A stretch of 64,000 nucleotides of DNA from Paracoccaceae bacterium (GCA_014323795.1 JACONK010000037.1:186001-250000); one strand, 5' to 3'. Counted from the first letter of the stretch, positions 22,185-33,198 are shown. The notes: generated by a model from the letters alone, not told the origin. A program made the numbers and translations.

Positions 22185-23042
22185 ATGAAAGACACATATT
22201 CTCGCTTTCTGACTGGAAGCATGAAGAAAAATATGCCAAAGGCAGGGGTGATCGGATGGCCGGTAAAGCATTCAAAATCGCCGATTATCTACCGTTACTG
22301 GCTGGAAAAAAATAATATCCGAGGTCACTATACAGATATTGAGATCTCACCGGACGACTTCCAAAAATGTATTTTTCAGCTTGCGGATGATGGATTTGTG
22401 GGTGTGAATGTAACGATACCGTATAAAGAATCTGCCATTGCCATGGCTGATAAAAAAACAAGTCGGGCTTCCAGTATTGGCGCGGCGAATATGCTGATAT
22501 TCCGGGGCGGCGGAATCATTGCCGAAAATACGGATGCGGAAGGTTTTATTAGAAACCTTCGAGCAAGTGCGCCTGACTGGAATCCTGCAAGAGGCATGGT
22601 ATTGGTTTTGGGTGCAGGGGGTGCCGCTCGGGCCATCATTTATGCCCTTGTGGAATCCGGTGCATCACAAATTTTTATCGCTAACAGAACGCAGTTCCGT
22701 GCGAAAAATCTGGCGGCGGAATTTCAATTATCCTTGATATCCTGGGATGATATTAACCAGGCTACGGCAGAGGCATCTATGGTTGTAAACACCACGTCTC
22801 TTGGCATGGCGGGTCAGCCACCGTTGGATATCGAACTGAATTGCCCGTCCGATGCTTTGGTAACAGATATTGTTTACACCCCGGTTGAAACGCCGCTGCT
22901 AGCCCAGGCCAAGGCAAAGGGTCTGGCCACTGTTGATGGATTAGGCATGCTGTTGCATCAGGCTGTTCCTGGATTTGAAGCATGGTTCGGCACACGACCG
23001 GCGGTGACGCCTGCGTTGCGCGAAAAGGTATTGTCAGCATGA
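22185..23042 (+). CDS. aroE: Shikimate dehydrogenase
   Basis: GVIGWPVKHSKSPIIYRYWL, VNVTIPYKE, GAGGAARAIIYAL. Confidence 0.96.
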   Translation: MKDTYSRFLTGSMKKNMPKAGVIGWPVKHSKSPIIYRYWLEKNNIRGHYTDIEISPDDFQKCIFQLADDGFVGVNVTIPYKESAIAMADKKTSRASSIGAANMLIFRGGGIIAENTDAEGFIRNLRASAPDWNPARGMVLVLGAGGAARAIIYALVESGASQIFIANRTQFRAKNLAAEFQLSLISWDDINQATAEASMVVNTTSLGMAGQPPLDIELNCPSDALVTDIVYTPVETPLLAQAKAKGLATVDGLGMLLHQAVPGFEAWFGTRPAVTPALREKVLSA

Positions 23043-23629
23043 CTTTTATCCTGGGTTTGACCGGATCTATCGGGATGGGTAAATCCACAACGGCACAGAT
23101 GTTTGCGGCTGCTGGAATCCCCGTTTGGGATGCAGATGCGACTGTCCACCTGCTGTATCAAAATAATACAAGGCTGATTACGGAAATAGATGCTCTTGTC
23201 CCTGGTGCGGCAAAGTCCGGCGGTATAGACCGCTCACTTCTGAAATCAGCCATTGCCAGGGACAAGAGACTGCTTGACCAGATTGAGCGTCTTTTAGCTC
23301 CGGAATTACATATAAACCGAGTGGCATTTGTCAAACAGGTGACGGCTGATATCGCATTAATCGATCACCCGTTACTGTTTGAATCCGGCACCGATACGGC
23401 TTGCAATGCAGTTCTTTTGGTTAGTACGGATGCCGCGACTCAACGCGAGCGAGTATTGGCCCGCGATACGATATCCGAAGAAATGCTGGAAACTATCTTA
23501 TGCAAACAAACGTCAGATGCGGAAAAACGGGCGCGGGCAGATTTTATAATCCGGACAACAACCTTGCAGATTGCCCGAAAAGGCGTACACAAGATTATCA
23601 GGGCAATCAGGAGCAGACAGTTTGCGTGA
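23039..23629 (+). CDS. coaE: Dephospho-CoA kinase
   Basis: MTFILGLTGSIGMGKSTTAQMFAAAGIPVWDAD; 4-bp overlap with aroE. Confidence 0.95.
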   Translation: MTFILGLTGSIGMGKSTTAQMFAAAGIPVWDADATVHLLYQNNTRLITEIDALVPGAAKSGGIDRSLLKSAIARDKRLLDQIERLLAPELHINRVAFVKQVTADIALIDHPLLFESGTDTACNAVLLVSTDAATQRERVLARDTISEEMLETILCKQTSDAEKRARADFIIRTTTLQIARKGVHKIIRAIRSRQFA

Positions 23630-24311
23630 AATCGTGATGGATACAGAAACTACCGGTCTTGATCCCATGACCGGTCACCGTGTCGTAGAAATAGGCGCGG
23701 TAGAACTGCTGAACCATCTTCCCACGGGATATGTCTATCACCAGTATATCAACCCTGAACGCGATATGCCCCGAGGAGCGTTTGACATACATGGCCTTTC
23801 AGAAGAGTTCCTGTCAGATAAACCGGTGTTCAAGGCTGTTGCGCAGGATTTTCTCGATTTTGTCGGTGATGCAAAACTTGTGATCCACAACGCGGATTTT
23901 GATATGAAATTCCTGAATACAGAGCTGGTCCGGGCCAATCTGGAACGTTTACCGATGGATCAGGTTATTGATACGCTGGATATTGCGCGGTGGCAGTTTC
24001 CGGGTGCTCAGAACTCTCTTGATGCCCTTTGCCGTCGGTTCAATATCGATAACTCCGGTCGAACAAGGCATGGTGCGTTGCTTGACAGTGAAATTCTCGC
24101 AGAAGTATATCTCGAACTTTGTGGCGGTCGTCAGCCGGACTTTGTGCTGAATGTTATGGCCGGACGCGATATTGCACAAGTTGATATGAGCGGCTGGACA
24201 CCACCTCCACGTCCAAAACCGCTACCGCCCCGCCTTTCAGAAGATGAAAAAGCGGCACATAAGGCTTTTGTGGAAGGGCTGGGTGACAATCCTGTGTGGT
24301 ACCGCAGTTAA
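23622..24311 (+). CDS. dnaQ: DNA polymerase III epsilon subunit
   Basis: REIVMDTETTGLDP exonuclease motif; probable TTG start overlapping coaE stop with AGGAG upstream. Confidence 0.95.
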   Translation: MREIVMDTETTGLDPMTGHRVVEIGAVELLNHLPTGYVYHQYINPERDMPRGAFDIHGLSEEFLSDKPVFKAVAQDFLDFVGDAKLVIHNADFDMKFLNTELVRANLERLPMDQVIDTLDIARWQFPGAQNSLDALCRRFNIDNSGRTRHGALLDSEILAEVYLELCGGRQPDFVLNVMAGRDIAQVDMSGWTPPPRPKPLPPRLSEDEKAAHKAFVEGLGDNPVWYRS

Positions 24312-24329
24312 TGGATTTAGGACAGGTTA

Positions 24330-24815
24330 TCAGGTTTGTGCCGTGCCGGTTTTTGATTTCTTGCGGCGTGCCAATTCGTTTCGGTACAGGGCCAGAAAAT
24401 CTATATTTTCGATATTAATCGGCGGATAGCCCCCATCTGCTGTCATGTTCCGTGCGATCTGGCGGACGAACGGGAACAACATGCGTGGGCATTCGATCAT
24501 CAGGAAGGGATGCATCTGCTCTTCCGGGACGTTTTCGATCTGGAAATCACCAGCGTAATCAACCTCCAGCAAGAAGACCTGTTGTTCACTCGATTTCGCG
24601 TCGACGGTCAGTTTTAGTGCAACCACATAGGCATTTTCGCCCTTGCGATTTGCATCGAGATTGACCTGCACCTGAACTTCCGGCGTAAGCTTTCCGCCAA
24701 GACCTTTCAGTGCTGCCACGTTTTCGAAGCTGAGGTCACGGATATACTGATTTACCAGCTTCATCGAGACGGGCTTCTGCCTGGCTGGTGCTGTGTCGTT
24801 GTTTCTTTCTGCCAT
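24330..24815 (-). CDS. secB: Protein-export chaperone SecB
   Basis: NQYIRDLSFENVAALKG..., EVDYAGDFQIENVPEEQMHPFLMIECPRMLFPFVRQIARNMTADGGYPPINI. Confidence 0.96.
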   Translation of the reverse strand: MAERNNDTAPARQKPVSMKLVNQYIRDLSFENVAALKGLGGKLTPEVQVQVNLDANRKGENAYVVALKLTVDAKSSEQQVFLLEVDYAGDFQIENVPEEQMHPFLMIECPRMLFPFVRQIARNMTADGGYPPINIENIDFLALYRNELARRKKSKTGTAQT

Positions 24816-25081
24816 GTGCTTTCCTCAGTTGTCTTAAACTTGGCCGAATCCTAACAGCCGAAAGCCCGATACACAAGATTGCGTCGGCCAGTGAAACCGC
24901 CTGCATAGGTGAAAAGCGCGCTCTCTATGATCGGGACGGTGCTGAAAACCGGCAGAAACGATGGCAGCATCGACGCTTTTCCCTTGATACGCAGTGGACG
25001 TGACCCAGTCTATGATCTAAATATACGGCTTGAAAAGTCGGTTTCAAAACCCTGCGACACATAAAATTCCGGAAGGACATC

Positions 25082-25741
25082 ATGACACCAACAGTAATCC
25101 AGCTTTTTGTTCTTGCGGGTATCGCGGTATTTTTGATACTAAGACTGCGCAATACGCTTGGAACCCGTGAAGGATATGAACGTCCCGCAGACCAAAAAAG
25201 GTTAGACTGCGGCCCCCCTGCACGAGATTTTGAGGTGATCGGAGACGAATCGGGCCAGGATATCGCAGACCACGTGGACCAGGATAGTGCTGCAGGCAAA
25301 GCCTTGGCTGAAATGAAGCGGGCTGAGCCCGGTTTCAGCGTGAATGGGTTTTTGTCCGGATCCCGTCAGGCCTATGAAATAATTCTGATGGCCTTCGAAA
25401 GCGGTGATCTGGAAACTCTTGGAAAATTCCTGTCCCGCGACGTCTTTGACATATTTGCAGAGGTGGTTGATGAACGGCAGGGCCAAGGCCTGACAATCAA
25501 TACCACGTTTGAAGGCATTCGGGAACTGACCCTGAAAGATGCCACGTATGACAAGGCCAGCAAGGAGGCTGAGATCACAATCAGGTTTGTCTGCGAGCTC
25601 ACCAGCGTGGTGAAGAATGCTGACGGTGAAGTGGTCGAAGGTGATTCGATGAAATCAAAGAGACAGACAGATATCTGGACTTTTGTACGCGTCATGGGCA
25701 GCGATGATCCTAACTGGAAACTGGTGGCCACTGGTGCATAG
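25082..25741 (+). CDS. Tim44/TimA-like domain protein
   Basis: N-terminal TM (VIQLFVLAGIAVFLILRLRNTLGTREGYERP) plus Tim44-like C-terminal domain; syntenic between secB and Smr gene. Confidence 0.85.
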   Translation: MTPTVIQLFVLAGIAVFLILRLRNTLGTREGYERPADQKRLDCGPPARDFEVIGDESGQDIADHVDQDSAAGKALAEMKRAEPGFSVNGFLSGSRQAYEIILMAFESGDLETLGKFLSRDVFDIFAEVVDERQGQGLTINTTFEGIRELTLKDATYDKASKEAEITIRFVCELTSVVKNADGEVVEGDSMKSKRQTDIWTFVRVMGSDDPNWKLVATGA

Positions 25742-25749
25742 GAGAAGCC

Positions 25750-26328
25750 GTGATACGCAAACCCCGTTCCCTGACAGCCGAAGAACGGGCCTTATGGGAT
25801 AAGGTCATCCGTCGGATGGACCGGGTGGAACGGGCGGCGACAGTTGCTCCACGAGCGAATCCAACAGGGAAACCAGACCCGAAACCGGATATGAATCCCT
25901 TCATAACGGGGTCGAAGGCTGAACCGAAATTGATGGACCCTACCCCACCGGGTTTTGTTAATCGGCCTTCTGTACCTTACCCTGGTATGGACCGGCGCAA
26001 CTTTAGGCGGCTGGTGAAGAATCGGTTTGAAATTGACGGGATACTGGACCTGCACGGCCTGACGGCAGATCAGGCACAACAGCGGCTCGGCAGGTTTGTA
26101 CTCAACGCTCATGCGACCGGGTATCGGCTTATACTGGTCATCACAGGCAAAGGGCAACGAACGCGCACGGATGAATTCGGTCGCCCGCGCCGCGGCGTCC
26201 TGAAGGCTGGTGTGCCGGAATGGCTGAGGTCCGGTGCATTATCCGGGCTGATTTTGCATGTGACGCAAGCCCATCCGAAACACGGCGGCGACGGTGCATT
26301 CTACGTCTGCCTGCGGCGGCGGCGATAG
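25750..26328 (+). CDS. Smr domain protein
   Basis: LDLHGLTADQAQQRLGRFV...VITGKGQRTR...VPEWLRS...THAxPKHGGDGAFYV-type Smr signature. Confidence 0.88.
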   Translation: MIRKPRSLTAEERALWDKVIRRMDRVERAATVAPRANPTGKPDPKPDMNPFITGSKAEPKLMDPTPPGFVNRPSVPYPGMDRRNFRRLVKNRFEIDGILDLHGLTADQAQQRLGRFVLNAHATGYRLILVITGKGQRTRTDEFGRPRRGVLKAGVPEWLRSGALSGLILHVTQAHPKHGGDGAFYVCLRRRR

Positions 26329-26372
26329 GTGAATCGCGTCCCGGAATTGATCCGGTGCGCGGGATTTCGTGC

Positions 26373-27395
26373 TCAATCCTTCTGCAATATCCGCTGGCCC
26401 AGCAGTTCCGCAATCTGTACAGCATTCAGTGCCGCGCCCTTGCGCAGGTTATCCGAAACGCACCAGAGGTTCAGACCGTTGTCAATCGTCGAGTCCTGCC
26501 GGATACGACTGATGAAGGTGGAAAAGTCGCCGACGCATTCCTTCGGCGTGATGTAGCCGCCGGGTTCGCGTTTATCCACCACCATAATGCCGGGCGATTC
26601 TCGCAGAATATCGCGGGCTTCATCTTCGTCCAGGAAGTCTTCGGTTTCAATGTTCACGGCTTCCGAGTGGCCTACAAATACCGGTACGCGTACGCATGTC
26701 GCCGTAACCCTGATCGACGGATCGATGATCTTTTTGATTTCCGCCACCATCTTCCATTCTTCCCTGGTAGACCCGTCTTCTAGGAAGACGTCAATGTGCG
26801 GGATTACATTGAAGGCGATTTCTTTCTGAAACGTCTTTGGCGGAACTTCGGATATCGGGTTGTAAACAGCCCTGGTCTGGTTCCAAAGCTCATCCATGCC
26901 TGCTTTGCCAGCCCCGGAAACGGACTGATAAGTAGATACAACCACACGCCTGATCTTTGCCCGATCATGTAGCGGTTTCAGTGCAACGGCCATTTGGGCT
27001 GTTGAACAGTTCGGGTTGGCGATGATCCTGTGCTTTGTCGCATCACTGATCGTACCCGGGTTGCATTCCGGCACAATCAGCGGGATATCCGCATCATAGC
27101 GATAAAGAGACGAGTTATCTATAACGTAGCACCCGGCCCGGGCAGCTTTGGGGGCGTAAATACCGGTCGCATCCGATCCGATCGCAAACAGCGCGATATC
27201 CCAGCCGGTAAAATCAAAAGTGTCCATATCCCGGGCTTTCAGGGTAGTATCGCCAAAACTGCATTCGGTGCCAATTGACCGGCGCGACGCCAGTGCGGCA
27301 ATTTCATCTATCGGAAACTGCCGTTCCGACAGGATGTTCAGCATTTCGCGGCCCACGTTTCCTGTGCTTCCTGCGACGATAACACGGTAACCCAT
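26373..27395 (-). CDS. asd: Aspartate-semialdehyde dehydrogenase
   Basis: VAGSTGNVGREMLNIL, NPNCSTAQMAVALKPL, STYQSVSGAGKAGMDEL. Confidence 0.97.
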   Translation of the reverse strand: MGYRVIVAGSTGNVGREMLNILSERQFPIDEIAALASRRSIGTECSFGDTTLKARDMDTFDFTGWDIALFAIGSDATGIYAPKAARAGCYVIDNSSLYRYDADIPLIVPECNPGTISDATKHRIIANPNCSTAQMAVALKPLHDRAKIRRVVVSTYQSVSGAGKAGMDELWNQTRAVYNPISEVPPKTFQKEIAFNVIPHIDVFLEDGSTREEWKMVAEIKKIIDPSIRVTATCVRVPVFVGHSEAVNIETEDFLDEDEARDILRESPGIMVVDKREPGGYITPKECVGDFSTFISRIRQDSTIDNGLNLWCVSDNLRKGAALNAVQIAELLGQRILQKD

Positions 27396-27470
27396 TGTCG
27401 TATCTCCCCGGGGGACAAGTCTCTGGACGCTGGCCGATTAGCGGAATTTGCCCATATATGAAACAGCTTT

Positions 27471-28604
27471 TTGGCTGATAGCCTGCTCCGGACCGATAGT
27501 GTGCGGGTCTCTCTTGCAGGGATGTCACGCATGCTTCACCATAGCAAAAACGATCCCGTTCCCCTGCAGGAGTACGCCTTGGTACCCCCGGCCCTGACCA
27601 ATCCGGATATGGTAATTTCAAATCCCGGCACCACGCTGGAATTTCCTGACAATCGCCTGCTGATTGAACTCTGCGGGGGATTTGACGCCCATCTGGCAGC
27701 TATTGAAACGGCGTTGCACGTTCAGATTGTGCGGCGCGGTAACAAACTGGCTGTGCTCGGCACGGCAGATAAATCAGCGCGTGCGTCGGAGGCCCTGCAA
27801 GTGCTTTATAGGCGTTTGGAACAGGGGCGCACTGTTGAACCGGGCGACGTCGCCGCAACCATTCGCATGGGTCAGACGGACCAGGACACAAGTACCCGGG
27901 CCAGTGATCAGAAAGAGATGTTTCCGGCTGGCGATGTTGAAATTCGTACCCGCAAAAAAACGGTTGAGCCACGGACCAGAGCCCAGAAACAATACGTTGG
28001 ACAGCTTTTCGGAAAGGAACTGGTCTTTGGTCTTGGTCCGGCCGGAACCGGGAAAACATACCTTGCCGTGGCGGTGGGCGTATCGATGTTTATTGAAGGG
28101 CATGTGGACCGGATATTGCTGTCCCGTCCTGCCGTGGCGGCGGGCGAACGGCTCGGCTTTCTTCCGGGTGACATGAAAGATAAAGTCGACCCCTACATGC
28201 AGCCGCTCTATGATGCGCTGCACGATTTTTTTCCTGTCAAACAGGTGACCAGGCTCATCGAGGAAAAACAGATTGAAATTGCCCCGCTCGCCTTTATGCG
28301 TGGCAGAACCCTGTCGAACGCTTTCATTGTGCTGGATGAAGCGCAGAATGCGACGGCCATGCAGATGAAGATGCTGCTGACCCGAATGGGAGAGGGCAGC
28401 CATATGGCAATAACTGGTGACAGAAGTCAAACCGACCTGCCCCGTGGTGTGCCTGGCGGCCTGACGGAGGCGGAAGAAATCCTGCGCGGTGTGGAAGGTG
28501 TCGGCTTCACGACTTTTGGTGCCGCTGATGTCGTGCGCCACCCGATGGTGGCACGCATCATCAGGGCCTATGATGCCCACCATGCAAGGTCGCGGAATGA
28601 TTGA
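27471..28604 (+). CDS. phoH: PhoH-like ATPase
   Basis: FGLGPAGTGKTYLAVAVGV, RPAVAAGERLGFLPGDMKDKVDPYMQPLYDAL; start codon uncertain. Confidence 0.94.
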   Translation: MADSLLRTDSVRVSLAGMSRMLHHSKNDPVPLQEYALVPPALTNPDMVISNPGTTLEFPDNRLLIELCGGFDAHLAAIETALHVQIVRRGNKLAVLGTADKSARASEALQVLYRRLEQGRTVEPGDVAATIRMGQTDQDTSTRASDQKEMFPAGDVEIRTRKKTVEPRTRAQKQYVGQLFGKELVFGLGPAGTGKTYLAVAVGVSMFIEGHVDRILLSRPAVAAGERLGFLPGDMKDKVDPYMQPLYDALHDFFPVKQVTRLIEEKQIEIAPLAFMRGRTLSNAFIVLDEAQNATAMQMKMLLTRMGEGSHMAITGDRSQTDLPRGVPGGLTEAEEILRGVEGVGFTTFGAADVVRHPMVARIIRAYDAHHARSRND

Positions 28605-29116
28605 TCGCCGCCATGCCGGAAAAGATCGATATCCTTATCAAAGACGACCGTTGGCAAGAGGTCGGGCTGAAAAACCTTTGCTGCAATGCGTTTGCCGCTG
28701 TTTTTAAAAATCAGAAAATATCCGGCAAAGGGTACTCATTATCCGTTCTCGCCTGTGATGACGCAAAGGTAGCGCGCCTGAATGAAGAATTCTGCAGAAA
28801 GCCAAATCCCACAAATGTGCTCAGCTGGCCTGAATATGATCTGGCGGCCTTCCTGGATGGCGGCCTTCCGGATACACTTCCACCGCCTGCGGGACTTGAA
28901 GACAGTATCGGAGATATTGCGATAGCTTTTGAAACCTGTGTGCGGGAAGCCGCCGATAATGGGGTCAGTCTGGCTGATCATACAACCCGCCTTATGGTAC
29001 ACGCTGCATTGCACCTGTTGGGTTTCGACCACAAACGCGACGGCGATGCAGCACTGATGGAAGGTTTGGAAACAAAGATACTTGCCACATTAGGGGTCAA
29101 AGACCCATATTGCTGA
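28601..29116 (+). CDS. ybeY: Endoribonuclease YbeY
   Basis: MVHAALHLLGFDHKRDGDAALME = HGxLHLxGxDH-type metal motif. Confidence 0.93.
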   Translation: MIAAMPEKIDILIKDDRWQEVGLKNLCCNAFAAVFKNQKISGKGYSLSVLACDDAKVARLNEEFCRKPNPTNVLSWPEYDLAAFLDGGLPDTLPPPAGLEDSIGDIAIAFETCVREAADNGVSLADHTTRLMVHAALHLLGFDHKRDGDAALMEGLETKILATLGVKDPYC

Positions 29117-29119
29117 CAG

Positions 29120-30013
29120 ATGCGCGTTTTTGCGCCTCTTTTTGGTAAAGGAGCCATGGGCGATAACGCGGACCCGCCCTCTGGTGCAGCACTGGCTGCA
29201 CAGGGGGGTGAATCATCACAGGGCGGTTTTTTGACACGCCTCTTTTCCGGCGCAAAACCGGCGGCGGACAATCCGGAAAATCAGCGGAATAGTCACCTGC
29301 CGACAGGTGACCTGCGAAATCTGATCAGCCTGCGGGTGGAAGATGTAGCTGTGCCAAGGGCGGCTATCACGGCGGTGGCAATTGATGCCGACCTGAAAAA
29401 ACTGATCGACGTGTTTAAGGAATCAGGTTATTCCAGGCTGCCGGTTTATAAGGAAAACCTCGACAATCCTGTCGGTTTTGTACACCTGAAGGATCTGGCC
29501 CTGAAATACGGATTCACCAGCTCTCGTTTGGAATTTTCAATGGAAGGCATGTTGCGGTCTCTGCTTTATGCACCGCCTTCCATGACTATCGGCGTCCTTC
29601 TGCAAAAGATGCAGGGGGACCGTGTCCATATGGCACTGGTCATAGACGAATTCGGCGGGGTGGACGGGCTTTTAACTATCGAAGATCTTGTCGAGACAGT
29701 GGTCGGAAAGATCACTGACGAACACGACACAGAAGAAGGTGCGTTATTTGTGGAAGAACAGCCGGGCATCTATGTTGCTCAGGCCCGGGCCAATTTGGCG
29801 GAGTTCGAGGCAGCCCTCGATATGGGACGTCTCGCCGAAGATGAAGATGAGGAAATAGACACCCTGGGCGGCCTGCTTTTCATGATGCTGGGCCGTGTTC
29901 CTGCAAAGGGGGAAGTCATTCGCCACCCTGCCGGTGTCGAATTCCATATCCTTGACGCAGATCCGCGTCGTATCAAACGGATGCGCATTGTTCGTTCCCC
30001 GGAAAACGGCTGA
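29120..30013 (+). CDS. CBS-domain CorC/TlyC-family transporter-associated protein
   Basis: Tandem CBS domains (FKESGYSRLPVYKENLDNPVGFVHLKDL) and CorC_HlyC C-terminal domain; position between ybeY and lnt. Confidence 0.9.
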   Translation: MRVFAPLFGKGAMGDNADPPSGAALAAQGGESSQGGFLTRLFSGAKPAADNPENQRNSHLPTGDLRNLISLRVEDVAVPRAAITAVAIDADLKKLIDVFKESGYSRLPVYKENLDNPVGFVHLKDLALKYGFTSSRLEFSMEGMLRSLLYAPPSMTIGVLLQKMQGDRVHMALVIDEFGGVDGLLTIEDLVETVVGKITDEHDTEEGALFVEEQPGIYVAQARANLAEFEAALDMGRLAEDEDEEIDTLGGLLFMMLGRVPAKGEVIRHPAGVEFHILDADPRRIKRMRIVRSPENG

Positions 30014-30035
30014 CCTGTCGCCTTGGCACCGGATA

Positions 30036-31481
30036 ATGATCGCTGTGTCTTGCGGTTTTGGCCTGGCAGCAGGCGCGGCACCGTTTTCCATGGTCTGGTT
30101 TCTGTTTGTCGCGGTTCCGGTGCTGGGATGGATGCTGTTGTCCTGCCAAACCGCCCGCCAGGGATTTGGCATCGGATGGTGGGCCGGACTGGCCTATTTC
30201 GGCGGCTCAATGTACTGGATTATTGAGCCGTTTTTTATAGATACTGCCCGTCATGCCTGGATGGCGCCTTTCGCGCTGATTCTCGTGGCGACGGGAATGA
30301 CGCTTTTCTGGGGTGCGGCCTTCGCGCTGGCAGCGCGGTTCATAGGGTGGCCGCGTATTGTCGCAATGATTTTCTTTTGGGTCGTTGCAGAATACGCACG
30401 GTCTTTCATTCTCACTGGCTTCCCATGGGGGATGCTCGCCTACGGCTGGTCAGAAACCCCGGTTTTCCAGACGCTGTCATGGGCGGGGCCCCATGGGCTG
30501 ACAGCTTTGACCCTGTCGATTGCGTGTTTGCCGATTGTGATGAACCGCGGCGGCGGTGCGGCGGTGCTGGTTTGCGTCGCCGGCCTTTGGGGGCTGGGAA
30601 CCCTGCGCATGTCCCCCGCGGTTCCAACGGAAACGGTTGTCCGTCTGGTCCAGCCGAATGCGCCGCAGCATCTGAAATGGAATCCCGGCTGGATTCAGAA
30701 GTTTTATGATCGTGCGGTTGCTTACACGGCAGCTGAGGCACCGCCTACGATTGTTGTGTGGCCTGAAACCTCTTTTCCCTTCATGTGGGATGATTCCCCG
30801 GGAATGCAGGCGCAAATAATCGCTTCTGCAAGGGGTGCGCACATCATACTGGGTCACAGAAAGCATGAAGGTGACCGGGTAAAAAACAGCCTGCTGCATT
30901 TGGACGGGGAAGGACGGATTGCGGACGATTACGACAAACATCACCTTGTGCCGTTCGGTGAATATATTCCGCTTGGCGAACTGGCCGCTGAATTTGAGCT
31001 TTACGGCCTGGCCGCAAATGATCGCCTGGGGTTTGCTGCCGGGCCGGGACCAAGGCTTATCTCCGTTGAAGGTGTACCGGACTATATCCCCCTGATCTGT
31101 TATGAGGCGATTTTTCCGGCCTACTCCCGGTTCGGCGGGTTACGTCCGCAGTGGTTGCTCCATATAACAAACGATGCCTGGTTTGGTAACTTCGCCGGCC
31201 CCTATCAGCATCTGGTTCAGGCCCGTGCCCGTGCGATTGAACAGGGCCTGCCGCTGGCACGGGCAGCAAACACCGGGATATCCGCCATGATTGATCCGTT
31301 TGGACGCATACAAAAACACGCGGCCCTGGGCACCGGGGGATTTGTTGATGCCGCGCTGCCACAGGCACTGCCGCCAACACCATACAGCAGGTTTGGCGAT
31401 TTTCCGTTATTTGCTGTCTTGGCGGCAATGTTTGCCTTTCTTTTACTGCATCGCCAGTTCTTGTGCCAAGAAAGGCGTTGA
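30036..31481 (+). CDS. lnt: Apolipoprotein N-acyltransferase
   Basis: Multi-TM N-terminus, VVWPETSFPF, PLICYEAIFP, nitrilase-like domain; start codon uncertain. Confidence 0.94.
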   Translation: MIAVSCGFGLAAGAAPFSMVWFLFVAVPVLGWMLLSCQTARQGFGIGWWAGLAYFGGSMYWIIEPFFIDTARHAWMAPFALILVATGMTLFWGAAFALAARFIGWPRIVAMIFFWVVAEYARSFILTGFPWGMLAYGWSETPVFQTLSWAGPHGLTALTLSIACLPIVMNRGGGAAVLVCVAGLWGLGTLRMSPAVPTETVVRLVQPNAPQHLKWNPGWIQKFYDRAVAYTAAEAPPTIVVWPETSFPFMWDDSPGMQAQIIASARGAHIILGHRKHEGDRVKNSLLHLDGEGRIADDYDKHHLVPFGEYIPLGELAAEFELYGLAANDRLGFAAGPGPRLISVEGVPDYIPLICYEAIFPAYSRFGGLRPQWLLHITNDAWFGNFAGPYQHLVQARARAIEQGLPLARAANTGISAMIDPFGRIQKHAALGTGGFVDAALPQALPPTPYSRFGDFPLFAVLAAMFAFLLLHRQFLCQERR

Positions 31482-31518
31482 CCTGGGCAAGATCGGCCCT
31501 TAAACGGGGCCGGACAGC

Positions 31519-31564
31519 TGCCACAACGGCTTCCTGACGTGGCGCGAAACAGCTAACGGAGCAC
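31519..31564 (+). promoter_or_regulatory. SAM/SAH riboswitch upstream of metK
   Basis: GCCACAACGGCTTCCTGACGTGGC...ACGGAGCA: P1 stem GCCAC/GTGGC, conserved CACAACGGCTTCCTGRCGTG core, SD-containing GGAGCA able to pair with GCTTCC; directly precedes metK ATG. Confidence 0.88.
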
Positions 31565-31569
31565 TTTCC

Positions 31570-32736
31570 ATGGCCCGCAAATGCTACCTTTTTACATCAG
31601 AATCCGTTTCTGAAGGACACCCGGATAAAGTCTGCGACCGCATATCGGACGCAGTGCTTGATGCCTTCCTCTGCCAGGAAGACATGGCCCGCGTGGCCTG
31701 TGAAACCTTTGTCACCAAGGATCGTGTGATAATCGGCGGCGAAGTTGGTCTGTCGTCGGATACAAAAACCAAAAAAACTATCGCTTCTGTTGATGAAATC
31801 GCCCGCACTTGCGTACGCGCAATTGGTTACGAGCAGGACGGTTTCCACTGGAAAACGATGGAGGTTCAAAACTACCTTCATAAACAATCGGCCCATATCG
31901 CGCAGGGTGTGGATCGGAACGGTGCCGGTGACCAAGGCATTATGTTCGGGTATGCCGTAAACGAAACACCGGAGCTTATGCCGGCCCCCATCCAGTATTC
32001 CCACGATATTCTGCGCAATCTGGCAGACGCCCGCCATGCAGGGCATACCCCGCAGCTCGGCCCGGATGCGAAATCCCAGCTAACCGTGAAATATGTTGAC
32101 GGAAAGCCGGTCGGTGTGAAGTCCGTCGTTTTATCGACCCAGCACCTTGATGACAGGATGACTTCCGATGACGTTCGTGCGGTTGTGGATCCCTATATCC
32201 GCAATACCCTGCCCGACGGCTGGATCAGTAACGCCACGGAATGGCATATAAACCCGACTGGCAGATTCGTGATCGGGGGCCCCGCCGGGGATGCCGGACT
32301 GACCGGTCGGAAAATCGTCGTGGATACGTATGGCGGTGCGGCACCCCACGGCGGCGGTGCATTTTCGGGCAAAGATCCCACAAAGGTGGACCGGTCCGCC
32401 GCCTATGCCGCCCGCTATCTTGCAAAAAACATTGTGGCCTCCGGGATGGCTGAACGCTGCACAATCCAGCTCAGTTACGCCATCGGCGTCGCCAGGCCAC
32501 TGTCGGTTTACGCGGATACCCACGGCACCGGAAAGGTCGAATCCGCCGCCATTGAAAACGCTGTCGGCAAGGTTATGGATTTGACGCCCTGCGGCATCAT
32601 CGAAAAGCTGGGCCTGCGTAGGCCGATGTACCAGCGCACGGCAGCCTACGGTCACTTTGGCCGCAAGCCTGACGCTGACGGTGGTTTCAGCTGGGAACAG
32701 ACAGATCTGGCAGCGGTGCTTAAAAACTCTGTCTAG
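31570..32736 (+). CDS. metK: S-adenosylmethionine synthase
   Basis: [55 protein letters not shown]. Confidence 0.98.
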   Translation: MARKCYLFTSESVSEGHPDKVCDRISDAVLDAFLCQEDMARVACETFVTKDRVIIGGEVGLSSDTKTKKTIASVDEIARTCVRAIGYEQDGFHWKTMEVQNYLHKQSAHIAQGVDRNGAGDQGIMFGYAVNETPELMPAPIQYSHDILRNLADARHAGHTPQLGPDAKSQLTVKYVDGKPVGVKSVVLSTQHLDDRMTSDDVRAVVDPYIRNTLPDGWISNATEWHINPTGRFVIGGPAGDAGLTGRKIVVDTYGGAAPHGGGAFSGKDPTKVDRSAAYAARYLAKNIVASGMAERCTIQLSYAIGVARPLSVYADTHGTGKVESAAIENAVGKVMDLTPCGIIEKLGLRRPMYQRTAAYGHFGRKPDADGGFSWEQTDLAAVLKNSV

Positions 32737-33198
32737 GCTTTTTGGAATGCGGTGTGCAGCCTGGCTGTCGGGACAGGGGAACCAGACATCGCCGCCACAA
32801 ACACCCCCCAAACATGTCTGAACTAGCCGGAATAATATGGCCTTGGCACCCTTTCTGTAACCGCATGAAACGCGGAACATCCGGCCCGCCCGGTGCCGCA
32901 CGGGATATGATAAACCTTTTTTGCTATTTTGATTGAGCGGCCGTTTTGTAGCGTGGAAATACCTGTTTCAATTGGCAATCTGTACGGCCCATGCCCGCGG
33001 CCCGTGTGGTTGCCGGCAATGCCGGTTCGATGCACAGGTTCCCGCAAGGCGTTGCACGGGCCGGGTTTCCACGGACTGCTGAACCGGCAGGCTTTGGCCC
33101 GACTGGTTATCCGCACGATATGAAGAGCCGTCAGCCTGCGGCTGGATGCCGATGCGACAATGGGCTAACAGAATGTCATAATCAGAAAGGTTTGCAAG

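Noticed and set aside
33010-33110. tRNA-like GGTTCGA string between metK and aroA
   Set aside because: No cloverleaf-compatible acceptor or anticodon arms by eye; no tRNA, rRNA or CRISPR array was found in the window
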